Below are positions 45,455 through 54,603 of a stretch of 64,000 nt of DNA, one piece after another. The stretch comes from an uncultured Methylococcaceae bacterium. GTDB taxonomy: Bacteria; Pseudomonadota; Gammaproteobacteria; Methylococcales; Methylomonadaceae. The translations under genes and the position numbers were made by a program. The DNA lies in NCBI GenBank assembly GCA_903928685.1, contig CAIYRS010000077.1:32265-96264 (forward strand), given 5' to 3'. Positions within the stretch are counted from its first letter, which is position 1; every line of letters starts with the position of its first letter. The notes under the pieces were generated by a model. That model searched no databases. It had not been told where the DNA came from and saw nothing but the letters and a program-made list of their open reading frames with translations.

Positions 45455-46421
45455 CGTTAATAAACTGTCACAACCTTTAGTGCAAGAACTGCTCGATAAT
45501 GCCGATAAATTGCGTCTTGGCATTACTAAATTGGCGAATGGTAGCACCATCATTGATGCGGGCATTAACGTGCCAGGTGGATTGGAAGCTGGGCGTATCA
45601 TCACCGAAATTTGTTTGGGTGGCATGGGTACGGTAACGCTTAGCCATAGCACTTATACGGACAATTGGCCGTTAACGGTGAATGTGCATACCAGCAATCC
45701 GGTGTTGGCGTGTTTGGGTAGCCAATACGCAGGCTGGAGTTTGGCGCATGAGAAATATTATGCCTTGGGTTCTGGGCCAGCGCGGGCGATGGCTACCAAA
45801 CAAAAAGAAGGCGTGACTTTGCCTGTGGAAGAGTTGTATCAAGAATTGGCGTACCGCGACCAAAACGAGTCCACTGTTTTAGTGATTGAAAACGATAAAT
45901 TGCCGCCCTTGGAAATCGTGGAAAAAGTCGCCGCCGCTTGTGGTGTTGCTGGCGAAAATCTGACCATTATCGTTACCCCAACTAGCAGTCTTGCTGGCGG
46001 TGTTCAGGTGGTTGGACGGGTTTTGGAAGTGGCTATGCACAAAGCCCATGCTTTGCATTTTCCTTTAGAAAATATTGTTGATGGTTGCGGCAGTGCGCCA
46101 GTTTGCCCGCCGCATCCTGATTTTGTGCAAGCAATGGGACGGACGAATGATGCGATTTTGTTTGCAGGTTTAGTGCATTTGTTTGTTAAAGGCAGTGATG
46201 AAGCCGCAGAAAAATTGGCGAATGAGTTGCCAAGCTCTACATCTAAAGATTACGGCAAGCCGTTTGCCCAAGTCTTTAAAGAATACAAATATGATTTCTT
46301 TAAAATCGACGCTATGTTATTTAGCCCTGCCAGTGTGATTGTGACCGCCGTGGAGTCTGGTAAAAGTTTCCGCGCGGGCAAATTGGATAATGATTTATTG
46401 AATTTGTCTTTTGGCGGTTAA
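45438..46421 (+). CDS. mch: Methenyl-H4MPT cyclohydrolase
   Basis: 327 residues. It interconverts methenyl-H4MPT and 5-formyl-H4MPT in formaldehyde oxidation. The start at 45438 ([12 protein letters not shown]) is the family N-terminus; a longer open frame upstream only reads through the previous gene. Family blocks: [55 protein letters not shown] and [14 protein letters not shown]. Cytoplasmic. 17-base overlap with the ATP-grasp gene before and 2 bases to the one after. Confidence 0.97.
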   Translation: MEYQASVNKLSQPLVQELLDNADKLRLGITKLANGSTIIDAGINVPGGLEAGRIITEICLGGMGTVTLSHSTYTDNWPLTVNVHTSNPVLACLGSQYAGWSLAHEKYYALGSGPARAMATKQKEGVTLPVEELYQELAYRDQNESTVLVIENDKLPPLEIVEKVAAACGVAGENLTIIVTPTSSLAGGVQVVGRVLEVAMHKAHALHFPLENIVDGCGSAPVCPPHPDFVQAMGRTNDAILFAGLVHLFVKGSDEAAEKLANELPSSTSKDYGKPFAQVFKEYKYDFFKIDAMLFSPASVIVTAVESGKSFRAGKLDNDLLNLSFGG

Positions 46422-46423
46422 TT

Positions 46424-47314
46424 TTGGGGATAGCGATATTTACTGATGATCCTGGTTGGCATGGCAAGCAATTGCAATTGGCCTTTGCCGATTTGGGTCA
46501 TCAAAGCCATACGGTTTCTTTAACAGAATGCCAATTTGACATCAACACTGGCGGCATCCCCTTAGTTATACCGCATTTTGAACAAGCTTTGCCTACTGCG
46601 GTGTTTGTGCGCGGTGTGCCGGGCGGTTCGCTGGAAGAGGTGGTGTTTTATTTGGATGTGCTGCATGCGCTGAAGGCGATGTCGGTACCTGTCTACAATG
46701 ATGGCAATGCGGTAGAGCGCAGTGTTGATAAGGGCATGACCAGTTTTTTGTTGCAACAAGCGGGCTTGCCAACGCCGATGACCTGGGTATTGCGCGACCG
46801 CGAACAAGCCTTGGCTATCGCAGAGCAAGAATTGGCGGCAGGGCATTTGTTAATCAGTAAGCCGTTGTTTGGTTCGCAAGGTGAAGGCATCCGCCGTATT
46901 GAAAAAACCACGGATTTGCTTTGGCTTACCAGCAGCCGTGGCGTTTATTATTTGCAGCGGTTTGTGCATTGCCAAGGTGAAGGTTTTTCCGATCACCGGG
47001 TGTTTGTCATTAATGGCAAAGCGGTTGCGGCGATGCGGCGGCGTGGCAAGTCGTGGTTGAATAATGTCGCGCGTGGCGCTAGTTGCGAACAGGTTGCCTT
47101 AACTGCGGAGTTGGCGGATTTGGCGATAAAAGCCACGCAAATCTTGGCGATGGATTACGCGGGTGTGGATATTATCGAAGACCGTTCTGGGCAATATTCG
47201 GTGATTGAAGTGAACAGCATTCCGGCTTGGAAAGGCTTGCAAAGTGTTTGTGATGTCAATATCGCCCAATTGCTGGCAGACGATTTGATCAACCGGAAAT
47301 TAAAAGCATGTTGA
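46424..47314 (+). CDS. RimK-type ATP-grasp ligase of the C1 cluster
   Basis: 296 residues, starting with TTG two bases after the mch stop (MGIAIFTDDPGWHG). ATP-grasp marks: LLISKPLFGSQGEGIRR, YLQRFVHCQGEGFSDHRVFV and YAGVDIIEDRSGQYSVIEVNSIPAW. Homologues (called orf5 in some methylotroph clusters) resemble MptN, which adds glutamate to H4MPT. That this protein does so is inference. The gene overlaps the next by 7 bases. Confidence 0.85.
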   Translation: MGIAIFTDDPGWHGKQLQLAFADLGHQSHTVSLTECQFDINTGGIPLVIPHFEQALPTAVFVRGVPGGSLEEVVFYLDVLHALKAMSVPVYNDGNAVERSVDKGMTSFLLQQAGLPTPMTWVLRDREQALAIAEQELAAGHLLISKPLFGSQGEGIRRIEKTTDLLWLTSSRGVYYLQRFVHCQGEGFSDHRVFVINGKAVAAMRRRGKSWLNNVARGASCEQVALTAELADLAIKATQILAMDYAGVDIIEDRSGQYSVIEVNSIPAWKGLQSVCDVNIAQLLADDLINRKLKAC

Positions 47315-48174
47315 TGTCGCCAGAACAGCTTGCCGCTTATTATCAAGAAGCTTGTGAGATTGAGCTGCAAGCCTTCAAGCCGGGTAATGTCAGCGTTTAT
47401 GCGGATGGCCATGATATGACAGTGGCGGATTTTCGCTTGAGCGCACAAGTCAGCGCAATGCCGTTATGCAATCCCGATTATTCGCTAGGCGAGAAAATTT
47501 ATTATGCGGTTAAGGCGACTAGGGAAGCGGTCGGTTGCAATACCAATCTGGGGATTTTGTTGTTGTCAGCACCGCTGCTGCAAGCTTGCCAAATAGATAA
47601 TGCGGGCTTGAGTTTGCGGGATGCTTTGCATCAAATCTTGGTCAACACCACGGTTTCAGATGCAGATTGGGTGTTCCGCGCCATCGCTTTGGCATCGCCA
47701 GGCGGCCTTGGTGATAGCCCGCAAGAAGATGTCCATAGCCAAGCTAGCGTCACTTTAACTGAAGCTATGCAGATCGCTAGCAGCAAGGATCGTATTGCCC
47801 TTCAATACCTTACAGATTATAAAGATATTTTTGATTTTGGCCTCTTATCCTACTATAATGGTATGAATATGTGGGCAAGCAAAAATTGGTCAGCAGTGGC
47901 GGTTTACGCCGATTTTCTAAGCCGATTTCCTGATAGCCACATTGAAAGAAAATACGGCAATCAGTTTTCTGGCAACGTCGCCGAAAATATGGCCATGCTG
48001 AGTAAAGCACTGGCAGGAACTTCATCTCCTCAATCCCTGATACCGTTACTTCATAGCTTGGATCAAGAACTAAAAGCTAAAAAAATCAATCCAGGCACTA
48101 CCGCAGATATGACCGTGGCAACGTTGTTAACGGCATTATTACAAGATAACTGGCACCAAAAGTTGTCTTATTAA
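47308..48174 (+). CDS. CitG/MdcB-like protein (triphosphoribosyl-dephospho-CoA synthase family)
   Basis: 288 residues. Typical blocks: ELQAFKPGNVSVYADGHDM, CNTNLGILLLSAPLLQA, VSDADWVFRAIALASPGGLG and the helix-rich C-terminus. CitG/MdcB join ATP ribose to dephospho-CoA; the versions in methylotroph C1 clusters (orf7 type) are thought to act in H4MPT synthesis by analogous ribosyl-phosphate chemistry. It closes the mch operon, and fae follows after 89 bases. Confidence 0.85.
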   Translation: MLMSPEQLAAYYQEACEIELQAFKPGNVSVYADGHDMTVADFRLSAQVSAMPLCNPDYSLGEKIYYAVKATREAVGCNTNLGILLLSAPLLQACQIDNAGLSLRDALHQILVNTTVSDADWVFRAIALASPGGLGDSPQEDVHSQASVTLTEAMQIASSKDRIALQYLTDYKDIFDFGLLSYYNGMNMWASKNWSAVAVYADFLSRFPDSHIERKYGNQFSGNVAENMAMLSKALAGTSSPQSLIPLLHSLDQELKAKKINPGTTADMTVATLLTALLQDNWHQKLSY

Positions 48175-48263
48175 GAATTTGTTTAAATAACAAATAAACG
48201 GACACGAAGCGTGTCGAAAGTTAGCTCAACCTTTTCAATTTTTTCTCACAGGGGAAAACAAAA

Positions 48264-48779
48264 ATGGCAAAAATTACTAAATTGTGCGTTGGTGAATCAT
48301 TAGTTGGCGAAGGCAACGAAATTGCACACATCGATTTGATCATTGGCCCACGTGGTTCAGCAGCTGAATCTGCATTTGCAAACTGCTTGACTAACAACAA
48401 AGACGGCTTCTCTAGCTTGTTGGCTGTTGTTGCTCCTAACTTGATGGTAAAACCAGCCACTGTTATGTTCAACAAAGTAACAATCAAAGGTTCTAAACAA
48501 GCTGTTCAAATGTTTGGCCCAGCACAACGCGCTGTTGCTATGGCTGTTGCTGATTGTGTTGAAGAAGGCACTATCCCAGCTGACGAAGCTGACGATTTAT
48601 TCATCTCTGTTGGTGTTTTCATCCACTGGCAAGCTGAAGACGATGCTAAAATCGAAGAATTCAACTATAAAGCTACTAAAGAAGCTTTGGAACGCGCCGT
48701 TGCTGGCACTCCAACTGCTGCTGAAGTAGTTGCTGGTAAAAAAGAAGCGAAACACCCATTTGCTGCTAACAACGTATAA
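48264..48779 (+). CDS. fae: Formaldehyde-activating enzyme
   Basis: 171 residues. It catalyses formaldehyde plus H4MPT to methylene-H4MPT. Family text throughout: [18 protein letters not shown] with the catalytic His22, [17 protein letters not shown] [20 protein letters not shown] and [22 protein letters not shown] precedes the start. Codon choice (frequent GCT, GTT, AAA) is more uniform than in its neighbours, consistent with very high expression. A strong terminator follows. An 89-base leader with a GACACG/CGTGTC hairpin at 48201-48215 may hold its own promoter. Confidence 0.98.
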   Translation: MAKITKLCVGESLVGEGNEIAHIDLIIGPRGSAAESAFANCLTNNKDGFSSLLAVVAPNLMVKPATVMFNKVTIKGSKQAVQMFGPAQRAVAMAVADCVEEGTIPADEADDLFISVGVFIHWQAEDDAKIEEFNYKATKEALERAVAGTPTAAEVVAGKKEAKHPFAANNV

Positions 48780-48808
48780 GACGTTAGTTGCAACTTCGGT
48801 TGTTACCA

Positions 48809-48837
48809 AATACCCCGGCTTGCCGGGGTATTTTTTT
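48809..48837 (+). terminator. Intrinsic terminator of fae
   Basis: AATACCCCGG, loop CTTG, CCGGGGTATT and seven T; 30 bases after the fae stop. Confidence 0.95.
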
Positions 48838-48848
48838 GCCTAAAATTT

Positions 48849-48992
48849 AGAACGTATTTTAAAAGTTGCTACGCGGTTCGATTGCCGCGTTGCGCGGTGC
48901 TCGAAATCCTCATGTACGTCCAGTACACTCCGTTTTCTCCGCTCCGTGCGCCTCGCACTCGAACCGCTCGCGACACTTTTAAAACACGTTCT
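48849..48992. repeat. 144-bp imperfect inverted repeat at the 3' end of the HisA-like gene
   Basis: AGAACGTATTTTAAAAGT (48849-48866) faces ACTTTTAAAACACGTTCT (48975-48992). Between lie CGCGGTTCGA/TCGAACCGC arms and a GTACGTCCAGTAC palindrome. The right end supplies the last codons (KNVF) and stop of the HisA-like protein. Confidence 0.7.
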
Positions 48993-49668
48993 TAACCAAG
49001 TCATCAGCAGTAATTGCCCCAGAATGCAAAGCACTAGCGATTAAAACCTGTTGGATACCCAGTTGCGATAATTGTTGTAAATCCGCCAAATGCCGAATGC
49101 CGCCGGAAGCAATAAAGCGTTTTTGGGGATAGCATTCGATAAATTGCTGTAATTTGCCAAAGTCCGGGCCTTGGTTACTACCAACCCGTGACAAATTCAT
49201 AACAATAATCTGCTCAGGCCACAACTGGCTATCGGTGAACAATTCAGCTGCACCCAAAGCCCCTGAAATGGCAAAATCCAAAGACAAAATAAACTTATCA
49301 TTAAAATTTTTGAGATTGCCAAGCAACGCGTCTGTATAGCATTCACTGCCCAACACAGGCCAATAATTTTTTGGCTTAAGTATCGCTGGGCAAGCTTGAT
49401 ACCCCTTATCCACCCAAAAAACCTTATCTGGAAAAGCTGTGAGAATGTCATCGATTAAGGCATCATGATTGCCTTGCCCAGTAATGGCATCCAAATCGGC
49501 GATATAAAAACCAGTAAACGGATGCAAACGCAAAAACGCCTCAATAACCGCAAACGCCTCTGCTGAAGCGCATAACGGCGTATTGATAGCTTGGTAATTT
49601 TGACGGTCACCCAATTTGGCATGGACAACCACATTATTTTTTAAATCGATAACAGGGATAACTTGCAT
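48979..49668 (-). CDS. HisA-like TIM-barrel protein of the C1 cluster
   Basis: 229 residues with HisA/HisF barrel features: IPVIDLKNNVVVHAK, GFYIADLDAITG, WVDKGYQACP, LSLDFAISGALG and FIASGGIRHLADLQQLSQLG. HisA proper isomerises ProFAR in histidine synthesis, but this divergent form, without other his genes, is a recurring member of methylotroph H4MPT clusters; a role in cofactor synthesis is inferred. The ATG overlaps by one base the TTG start of the divergent ligase gene. Confidence 0.85.
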   Translation of the reverse strand: MQVIPVIDLKNNVVVHAKLGDRQNYQAINTPLCASAEAFAVIEAFLRLHPFTGFYIADLDAITGQGNHDALIDDILTAFPDKVFWVDKGYQACPAILKPKNYWPVLGSECYTDALLGNLKNFNDKFILSLDFAISGALGAAELFTDSQLWPEQIIVMNLSRVGSNQGPDFGKLQQFIECYPQKRFIASGGIRHLADLQQLSQLGIQQVLIASALHSGAITADDLVKNVF

Positions 49669-50639
49669 TGAATATATTGGTGTTTGAATTTATTAGTGGC
49701 GGCGGCTTTAACCAGCAAACATTGCCCGAAAGCTTAGCAAAAGAAGGCAGTTTAATGTTGCAAGCCGTCTTGGATGATTTCGCCAAGCTTCCCCAGATAG
49801 CGGTTACCGTGATGTTAGATTGGCGATTTGTTGACCGAATCAACAGCCATTATGCCACGACCGACATCATCAAACCGGAACAGGATTATCAACAACGGTT
49901 TTTACAGCTAGCACAACAGGCGGATGCCATCTGGCCTATCGCCCCAGAATCTGACGGCATTTTGCAGCAGCTATGCCAAACCGTGACCGACTTAGGCAAA
50001 ATATTACTGACATCAAACGCCGCTGCTGTCGCTTTGGCGGGCAATAAATATCTAAGCTACCAAAGGCTTTGCCAGCATAAAATCGCAACCGTAAACACAC
50101 AGTTGCTAAACACTTTTCGCTTCACACCTGGCGAATGGTTAGTAAAACCCATAGATGGCGTTGGCTGCCAAGATAGCTATATCATTAATACCGAAACCGA
50201 TTTAGCCAAGCTTGCCGGACAACCAGAAAATTACCTTATCCAGCCGCATATACAGGGACAAAAAACCAGTCTGTCGTGTTTATGCAAACAGGGCAGGGCA
50301 TGGCTGCTGTCCGTGAACAATCAGCACTTTGCTATCGAAAACCAGCAATACCAATTAATCTCGATAACCGTCAACCAATCCAGCCAGCATTCTCGCTATC
50401 AGCCGCTATGCCAAGCTGTCGCTGTGGCTATGCCGGATTTATGGGGCTATGTCGGTATCGACCTGATCGAAACTGAAGATGAAATTTTGGTGTTGGAAAT
50501 CAATCCCAGATTGACCACCTCATTTACAGGCATTAACCGCGCCCTAGGCATCAATGTTGCCGAACAAGTTTTACGGCTATTGCATGACCAACCCCAATTA
50601 CAAGCAACTCAAAACCTTAAGGTGACTATTTCCCTATGA
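49668..50639 (+). CDS. ATP-grasp ligase, MfnD-like
   Basis: 323 residues starting with TTG: MNILVFEFISGGGFNQQTLP. ATP-grasp marks: VALAGNKYLSYQRLC, EWLVKPIDGVGCQDSY, YLIQPHIQGQKTSLSCL and YVGIDLIETEDEILVLEINPRLTTSF. The closest described archaeal relative is MfnD, tyramine-glutamate ligase of methanofuran synthesis; the MfnF-like neighbour downstream supports that. It overlaps the next gene by 4 bases (ATGA). Confidence 0.85.
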   Translation: MNILVFEFISGGGFNQQTLPESLAKEGSLMLQAVLDDFAKLPQIAVTVMLDWRFVDRINSHYATTDIIKPEQDYQQRFLQLAQQADAIWPIAPESDGILQQLCQTVTDLGKILLTSNAAAVALAGNKYLSYQRLCQHKIATVNTQLLNTFRFTPGEWLVKPIDGVGCQDSYIINTETDLAKLAGQPENYLIQPHIQGQKTSLSCLCKQGRAWLLSVNNQHFAIENQQYQLISITVNQSSQHSRYQPLCQAVAVAMPDLWGYVGIDLIETEDEILVLEINPRLTTSFTGINRALGINVAEQVLRLLHDQPQLQATQNLKVTISL

Positions 50640-51682
50640 AAACACACTACAGCGTAGGCTGGGACATCGGCGGCGCACATGTAAAAGCCGCCGTCAGTAA
50701 TGTTTCCGGCAGCATCATTGGCGTATACCAGCAACCTTGCCCACTTTGGCTAGGATTAACGCATTTACGGCAAGCGGTGCAGGAAATTCTACAAACCCTG
50801 CCAGCAGGTAGCTATCAACACGCGATTACCATGACGGGTGAATTAGTGGATTTATTTGCTGGTAGGGATGATGGCGTTCAGCAAATTATCCAGACTTTAG
50901 AACAACTATTGCCACAGCAATCATTAACAGTTTTTGCAGGTAAACGTGGCTTAGTGCCGATTGCTGCGGTTTGCGCCGCCGATTATGCCGACATCGCTTC
51001 CAGTAATTGGCTGGCGAGCGCCAGTTATGCGGCACAAAAAATTGGCGACGGGGTATTTATTGATGTTGGCAGTACCACCACGGATATTTTATGCCTGCAA
51101 CAAGGCAAAGTGCAGACCAACGCTTATACCGACCATCAACGCCTTATCAGCCAAGAATTACTGTATACAGGCATCGTGCGGACTGCGGTGATGGCGGTAG
51201 CACAAACCGCTGTAGACCAAGGCCAAACCATCAATATTATGGCGGAATACTTCGCGACAATGGCGGATGTTTACCGATTAACAGGGGAATTAAACGAAGC
51301 CCATGACCAAACTACCACCGCTGATGGTGGCGAAAAAACCACCAATGCCAGTGCGCGGCGTTTAGCGAGAATGATAGGTTGTGATTTTTACTTGGAAGAA
51401 TTACCGCGCTGGCAATTATTTGCTGAAAATATCCGCAGCCAACAACTGCGAAGAATACAAACGGCTTATGAACAGGTTTGCCTAAAAACCGATTGTATAA
51501 AACAGCCGCTGATTGGTGCGGGTGTCGGGCGATTTTTAGTGAAAGCCCTCGCCGACCAAATCGCCAGCCCTTACATTGACTTTACCGACTTATGCCCAGC
51601 AACTTTAATGGCCTCGTCTATGGACATAGCCGATTGTGCACCAGCGGCGGCGTTGGCGATGATGAAAATCGGGCAGGAGTGA
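50636..51682 (+). CDS. H4MPT-linked C1 transfer protein, MfnF-like
   Basis: 348 residues of the hydantoinase/ASKHA-fold family named H4MPT-linked C1 transfer pathway protein. GWDIGGAHVKAAV is the nucleotide-binding phosphate 1 motif, GDGVFIDVGSTTTDIL the phosphate 2 motif, and LIGAGVGRFLVKAL the C-terminal one. Archaeal MfnF couples the furan and tyramine-glutamate halves of methanofuran. It forms an operon with the MfnD-like gene. Confidence 0.9.
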   Translation: MKTHYSVGWDIGGAHVKAAVSNVSGSIIGVYQQPCPLWLGLTHLRQAVQEILQTLPAGSYQHAITMTGELVDLFAGRDDGVQQIIQTLEQLLPQQSLTVFAGKRGLVPIAAVCAADYADIASSNWLASASYAAQKIGDGVFIDVGSTTTDILCLQQGKVQTNAYTDHQRLISQELLYTGIVRTAVMAVAQTAVDQGQTINIMAEYFATMADVYRLTGELNEAHDQTTTADGGEKTTNASARRLARMIGCDFYLEELPRWQLFAENIRSQQLRRIQTAYEQVCLKTDCIKQPLIGAGVGRFLVKALADQIASPYIDFTDLCPATLMASSMDIADCAPAAALAMMKIGQE

Positions 51683-51712
51683 AAAAACAGGTTTTTCAAC
51701 CCAAAAAGCCAG

Positions 51713-51997
51713 CTACTTTTTTACCGCCCGCTGCCGCCTAGCTTCTTTAGGGTCTTGCGGTAAAGGCCGATAAATTTCTACCCTATCGCCAGGATTGACG
51801 GTTTGGGACAGTTCACAAATACGGGCAAAAATTCCCACTGTTAAAGCCTTGTCACTAAGTTCAGGGAATCGTGAGCAAATCCCGGAAGACGCAATCACCG
51901 AGGCAATTGTGCTAGCTTTGGGGACGGTTACTGGCAGTACTAATTGTTGGCTAGCGGTCGCATAAGCCACTTCCACCGCTATCAAATTATCAGACAT
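51713..51997 (-). CDS. rnfH: RnfH-family (RatB) ubiquitin-like protein
   Basis: 94 residues from the ATG at 51997 (MSDNLIAVEVAYATASQQ), a beta-grasp RnfH protein with VTVPKASTIASVIASSG and DRVEIYRPLPQDPKEARRQRA. It overlaps ratA by 8 bases, the conserved ratAB order. Its role is unclear. Confidence 0.92.
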   Translation of the reverse strand: MSDNLIAVEVAYATASQQLVLPVTVPKASTIASVIASSGICSRFPELSDKALTVGIFARICELSQTVNPGDRVEIYRPLPQDPKEARRQRAVKK

Positions 51998-52421
51998 AAA
52001 CCAGTTTGGCGCGGCTAGTGAAGGAGCTGACCATGGTGTTGCAAATTTGGTTAAATACCGCCCCAAAGGCCAAGCTTGCCAATTTGCCAGACATTTCAAA
52101 TTCTAAATCTAAGCTGATTTTGCTGGCATCTTCACGTAACGGCATGAAGTTCCAGACACCCTCAAGATAGGAAAACGGCCCGTCTAATAGCGATACGGTA
52201 ATTTTGCCGCCGTCATCTATTAAATTGCGCGTAGAAAAAGATTTCTTAAAACCGCCTTTGGCAATCATTAATTCCGCTTCGACAACATTATCTTCGCGCT
52301 TCAAAATACGGCTGCCGCTGCACCACGGTAAAAATTGTGGATAGGCTTCAATATCGTTGACCAAATCAAACATCTGTTGTGCAGAATATTTTACTAAGGC
52401 ACTTTTTTGCACAACTGTCAT
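51990..52421 (-). CDS. ratA: RatA / Coq10-type START protein
   Basis: 143 residues: SAQQMFDLVNDIEAYPQFLPWC, the centre SLLDGPFSYLEGVWNF and LEFEMSGKLASLAFGAVFNQ. RatA was described as a ribosome-association toxin; the same fold in Coq10 binds ubiquinone, so toxin function should not be assumed. Its ATG follows the transporter stop directly (TAAATG). Confidence 0.93.
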   Translation of the reverse strand: MTVVQKSALVKYSAQQMFDLVNDIEAYPQFLPWCSGSRILKREDNVVEAELMIAKGGFKKSFSTRNLIDDGGKITVSLLDGPFSYLEGVWNFMPLREDASKISLDLEFEMSGKLASLAFGAVFNQICNTMVSSFTSRAKLVYV

Positions 52422-53783
52422 TTATAGCACTCCAATGGCATGCAGAAACACCAAAAATACCGCCGCTGGGGCGATGTAGCGGATCAGCCATTGCCAAATT
52501 TGATAATGCAGTGGTTCTGGCAACGCTAATTCTTCTTGGCTATGGGCGGGTTTCATTACCCAACCCGCAAATACCGCAATGGCTAAGCCACCGAGAGGCA
52601 GCATGAAATTGGCGGTCAGATAATCAATCAATTCAAACAAGGTATTGCCAAAAATAGTAAACCCAGACCAGCTATTAAAGGAGAATACCGTCGCCAAACC
52701 CAATCCCCAAGCGGCTAAGCCTGCGCGTACGCAAGCTTGCTCACGGCTTAGGCCTTTGCATTCAATCAGCCAAGTGACAGCAGGTTCTATTAAGGCAATG
52801 GAAGACGATAACGCTGCAAATACCAACATGATGAAGAATAAAACCCCAAACAACCAACCGCCAGGCATGTTGCCGAAAGCAATCGGTAAGGTTTCAAAAA
52901 TTAAACCAGGGCCGGCGCTGGGGTTTAGTCCGTAGCTGAATACCAAGGGGAAAATGACCAATCCGGCAAGCAATGCCACTAAGGTGTCGGCGGCAGCAAC
53001 AATTACGGTGGTTTTGGCAATGGAGACTTCTTTAGGTAAATACGCGCCGTAAATCATGACTGCGCCCATGCCCAAACCTAAAGAGAAAAACGCTTGGCCT
53101 AAGGCAACCAGCACGGATTTGCCCGTCAATTTACTGAAATCGGGGTAAAAGAGAAAATGTAAGCCTTGAAAGTAACCTTTGGTGGTCATGGCGTAAGCCA
53201 GCAATAAAATCATCAGGCCAAATAAACACGGCATCATGAAGCGGACAGATTTTTCAAGGCCATGGCTGATGCCGCGCATAACAATTAACATGGTCGCAAC
53301 CATAAAAACCGTATGCCAGAAAATCAGCTGCATAGGGCTGGCAATAAAATTATCAAACAAGGCTTTGGTGGCAGTGGCGTCCGCCGAAAAGAAACTGCCA
53401 GTGAAGGCTTTAATTACATAAGCCCCCGCCCAGCCAGCAATCACGCTGTAGTAAGACAAAATTAAAAACCCGGCAATAATGCCTGCGCTACCTAAATACC
53501 GCCAATTGGCATCGCCAGCGGCTTCAGTATTCAGGTTTATCATGGTGTCGATAGGGTTTTTTCGCCCGCGTCGACCCAGCATGGTTTCCGCCATCATAAT
53601 GGGGATGCCGACCAGCAACACACACAGCAAATACACTAAAACAAAAGCACCGCCGCCGTTTTCGCCCGTGATATAAGGGAATTTCCAGATATTACCGAGG
53701 CCGACCGCAGACCCGGTCGCCGCCATAATAAAAGCAAACCGTGAAGACCATTCGCCATGTTGTGATTTATTTGTATCCATCAT
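52422..53783 (-). CDS. Sodium-dependent transporter of the NSS family
   Basis: 453 residues from the ATG at 53783, preceded by GAGGA; an ATG 18 bases further upstream lacks such a site. The LeuT fold marks are clear: SRFAFIMAATGSAVGLGNIWKFPYITGENGGGAFVLVY (helix 1, Na sites), GLGMGAVMIYGAYLP and the long C-terminal helices. Such proteins import amino acids with Na+. It lies between smpB and ratA, which are often immediate divergent neighbours, so it was probably inserted. Confidence 0.92.
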   Translation of the reverse strand: MMDTNKSQHGEWSSRFAFIMAATGSAVGLGNIWKFPYITGENGGGAFVLVYLLCVLLVGIPIMMAETMLGRRGRKNPIDTMINLNTEAAGDANWRYLGSAGIIAGFLILSYYSVIAGWAGAYVIKAFTGSFFSADATATKALFDNFIASPMQLIFWHTVFMVATMLIVMRGISHGLEKSVRFMMPCLFGLMILLLAYAMTTKGYFQGLHFLFYPDFSKLTGKSVLVALGQAFFSLGLGMGAVMIYGAYLPKEVSIAKTTVIVAAADTLVALLAGLVIFPLVFSYGLNPSAGPGLIFETLPIAFGNMPGGWLFGVLFFIMLVFAALSSSIALIEPAVTWLIECKGLSREQACVRAGLAAWGLGLATVFSFNSWSGFTIFGNTLFELIDYLTANFMLPLGGLAIAVFAGWVMKPAHSQEELALPEPLHYQIWQWLIRYIAPAAVFLVFLHAIGVL

Positions 53784-53871
53784 TGAGTCCTCAAAACCCA
53801 TAAGCCGTAAATATCGGGTAAAATGGCAAAATTATACCTATACGTTAGTTTAAAAACACCTTTAGTAGTCC

Positions 53872-54357
53872 ATGGCCGAAAAAAAACCGAAAAAGAAACA
53901 ATCCTCACAAAGCAACACCATCGCCGTTAACCGTCAAGCTACGCATGAGTATTTCATTGAAGAGCGTTTTGAAGCCGGCATGGTTTTAGAAGGCTGGGAA
54001 GTCAAAAGCTTACGAGCGGGCAGGGTGCAGCTAAAAGAAAGCTATGTGAATATCCGCCGTGGCGAAGCCTGGCTTGCTGGTGCTCATATTTCGCCGTTGC
54101 TTTCCGCATCCACCCACGTCAATCCAGATGCCATCAGAGCCAAAAAATTATTACTTAACCGCCATGAGTTAAACAAACTCATCGGTGGCGTAGAGCGCAA
54201 AGGCTATACCTTAATCCCATTGTCTATGTATTGGAAAGGCGGCAGGGCAAAATTGGAAATCGGTTTGGCGAAAGGAAAGCAATTGCACGATAAACGCGCC
54301 AGCTCCAAAGACCGCGATTGGCAACGCGAAAAAGCCCGTATTATGAAAAAGGCTTAA
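53872..54357 (+). CDS. smpB: SsrA-binding protein SmpB
   Basis: 161 residues. It delivers tmRNA to stalled ribosomes. Family text: [40 protein letters not shown] and the basic tail [21 protein letters not shown]. Divergent from the NSS transporter; no ssrA gene is recognised nearby. Confidence 0.97.
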   Translation: MAEKKPKKKQSSQSNTIAVNRQATHEYFIEERFEAGMVLEGWEVKSLRAGRVQLKESYVNIRRGEAWLAGAHISPLLSASTHVNPDAIRAKKLLLNRHELNKLIGGVERKGYTLIPLSMYWKGGRAKLEIGLAKGKQLHDKRASSKDRDWQREKARIMKKA

Positions 54358-54413
54358 TAAACAGGGTTGTCCACGAGCTACACGAAAAAACACGAAAATC
54401 AGGCGTTCATGTA

Positions 54414-54505
54414 GGATGGGCTGAACAACGTGAAGCCCATCATTGGGTCGCTTAGTTTGATGGGCTTCCTGGCATCAGCCTTTTTGCCCTTGGGTGCATC
54501 CTACC
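54414..54505. repeat. GTAGGATGGGCTGA repeat, copy 3, interrupted
   Basis: GTAGGATGGGCTGAACAACG, GAAGCCCATCA and the inverse TGATGGGCTTCCTGGCATCA, followed by ~14 extra bases and CATCCTAC. The right arm has been disrupted compared with the intact copy at 38891. Confidence 0.7.
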
Positions 54506-54603
54506 ATTAGGTGTTGTAACCCTAATTCAACGCCTAAGCAGATTTAATAAATATTTAATATCAAATAATTACACAACTTAATTAAACCAAGGTCTCAACA
54601 CAT

